DNA from: an uncultured Bacteroidales bacterium
GTDB taxonomy: Bacteria > Bacteroidota > Bacteroidia > Bacteroidales > UBA1715
NCBI GenBank assembly: GCA_937892155.1
Contig: CALAUG010000029.1
Coordinates: 1-5,200 of the forward strand
Direction: 5' to 3'
DNA: 5,200 bases
Shown: positions 4,994 through 5,200 of the stretch, in pieces
Layout of the letters: each line of letters opens with the position of its first letter
How positions within the stretch are numbered: position 1 is the first letter of the stretch
Position numbers and translations under genes: made by a program
The notes under the pieces: generated by a model
What the model was told of the DNA's origin: nothing
What the model saw: only the letters and a program-made list of their open reading frames with translations
Databases searched by the model: none

Positions 4994-5200
4994 TTGTTCT
5001 TTTTGGATTTTACTTTTTATCAGCGATACAGCCAGAGTAATAATAGAGCCGATTAAAAGGTAAACAGCAAAACAGTAAAATATCTGAATAGCGAATAAAT
5101 CCATCCAAGTAAAAGATGGCGCAATGCACTCAAATATTAGACATATACCCTTATCCGAATAGGATATTCCTGAATCAAATGTCCTAATATATTCAACATT
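4991..5200 (-). CDS. Hybrid gene, 3' part: lipoprotein segment fused to a membrane tail
   Basis: The frame is open from the window edge to TAA at 4993-4991 (69 codons visible; the 5' end lies beyond the window). The first 18 visible residues (NVEYIRTFDSGISYSDKG) are identical to residues 40-57 of the 269-aa lipoprotein. The frame then runs without a break into unrelated sequence: ICLIFECIAPSFTWMDLFAI, then one long or two short hydrophobic stretches (IFYCFAVYLLIGSIITLAVS), and a lysine-rich end (LIKSKIQKEQ). If the upstream part is also copied, the product would start as a lipoprotein and end in a membrane helix. It may be a true fusion, a recombination scar, or an assembly join (see findings). 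Confidence 0.6.
   Translation of the reverse strand, partial: NVEYIRTFDSGISYSDKGICLIFECIAPSFTWMDLFAIQIFYCFAVYLLIGSIITLAVSLIKSKIQKEQ
5146..5200 (-). repeat. 55-bp exact direct repeat, copy 2 (window edge)
   Basis: Identical to 3150-3204 over 55 bases up to the end of the window, same orientation and same reading frame. The break in identity falls after GGGTA on the minus strand. How far it continues to the right cannot be seen. Confidence 0.95.

Overview
The window looks like chromosomal or mobile-element DNA from a Gram-positive Bacillota, most likely a gut-type clostridium (Oscillospiraceae or a relative). Evidence: strong AGGAGG-type ribosome binding sites, frequent TTG and GTG starts, lysine-led lipoprotein signal peptides of Gram-positive type, and small unnamed secreted or membrane protein families of a kind I associate with clostridia. 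No rRNA, tRNA, CRISPR array, transposase or integrase is visible. The species cannot be named from this sequence.

Layout: (1) 1-489, plus strand, a tryptophan- and acid-rich cytosolic protein of unknown function, probably continuing upstream of the window, in DNA of visibly higher G+C than the rest. (2) 521-565, a strong rho-independent terminator for that gene. (3) 571-770, gene debris read on the minus strand: a good ribosome binding site followed by a 25-codon ORF, overlapped by a 27-codon ORF in another frame. (4) 771-5200, a tight minus-strand array of nine small genes running in from beyond the right edge. In transcription order they are: the 3' end of a hybrid membrane protein, a membrane-anchored 141-aa protein, two cytosolic proteins of about 145 aa, a two-helix membrane peptide, four lipoproteins (269, 114, 155 and 167 aa), and a 97-aa membrane-anchored protein. 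Spacers are only about 20-70 bp and no strong internal promoter or terminator is seen, so the array is probably a polycistronic unit whose promoter lies right of the window. Most encoded proteins would sit on or outside the cell membrane.

The striking property is modularity. Five gene junctions share a short element (TAA-NNA-ATC-NNA-ATT-TG, then a ribosome binding site). In four of them the first TAA is the stop codon of the preceding gene in the same register. Two further leaders share a different 26-bp block over the ribosome binding site. All four lipoproteins have a lipobox Cys at exactly residue 20. At the right edge, 55 bp of the 269-aa lipoprotein gene recurs exactly and in the same reading frame, but fused to the tail of an unrelated membrane protein. 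The array therefore appears to be built and reshuffled as gene cassettes by recombination at shared ends. The functions of the proteins are unknown. An envelope-protective or immunity-type array is one reading, but no toxin is visible here.
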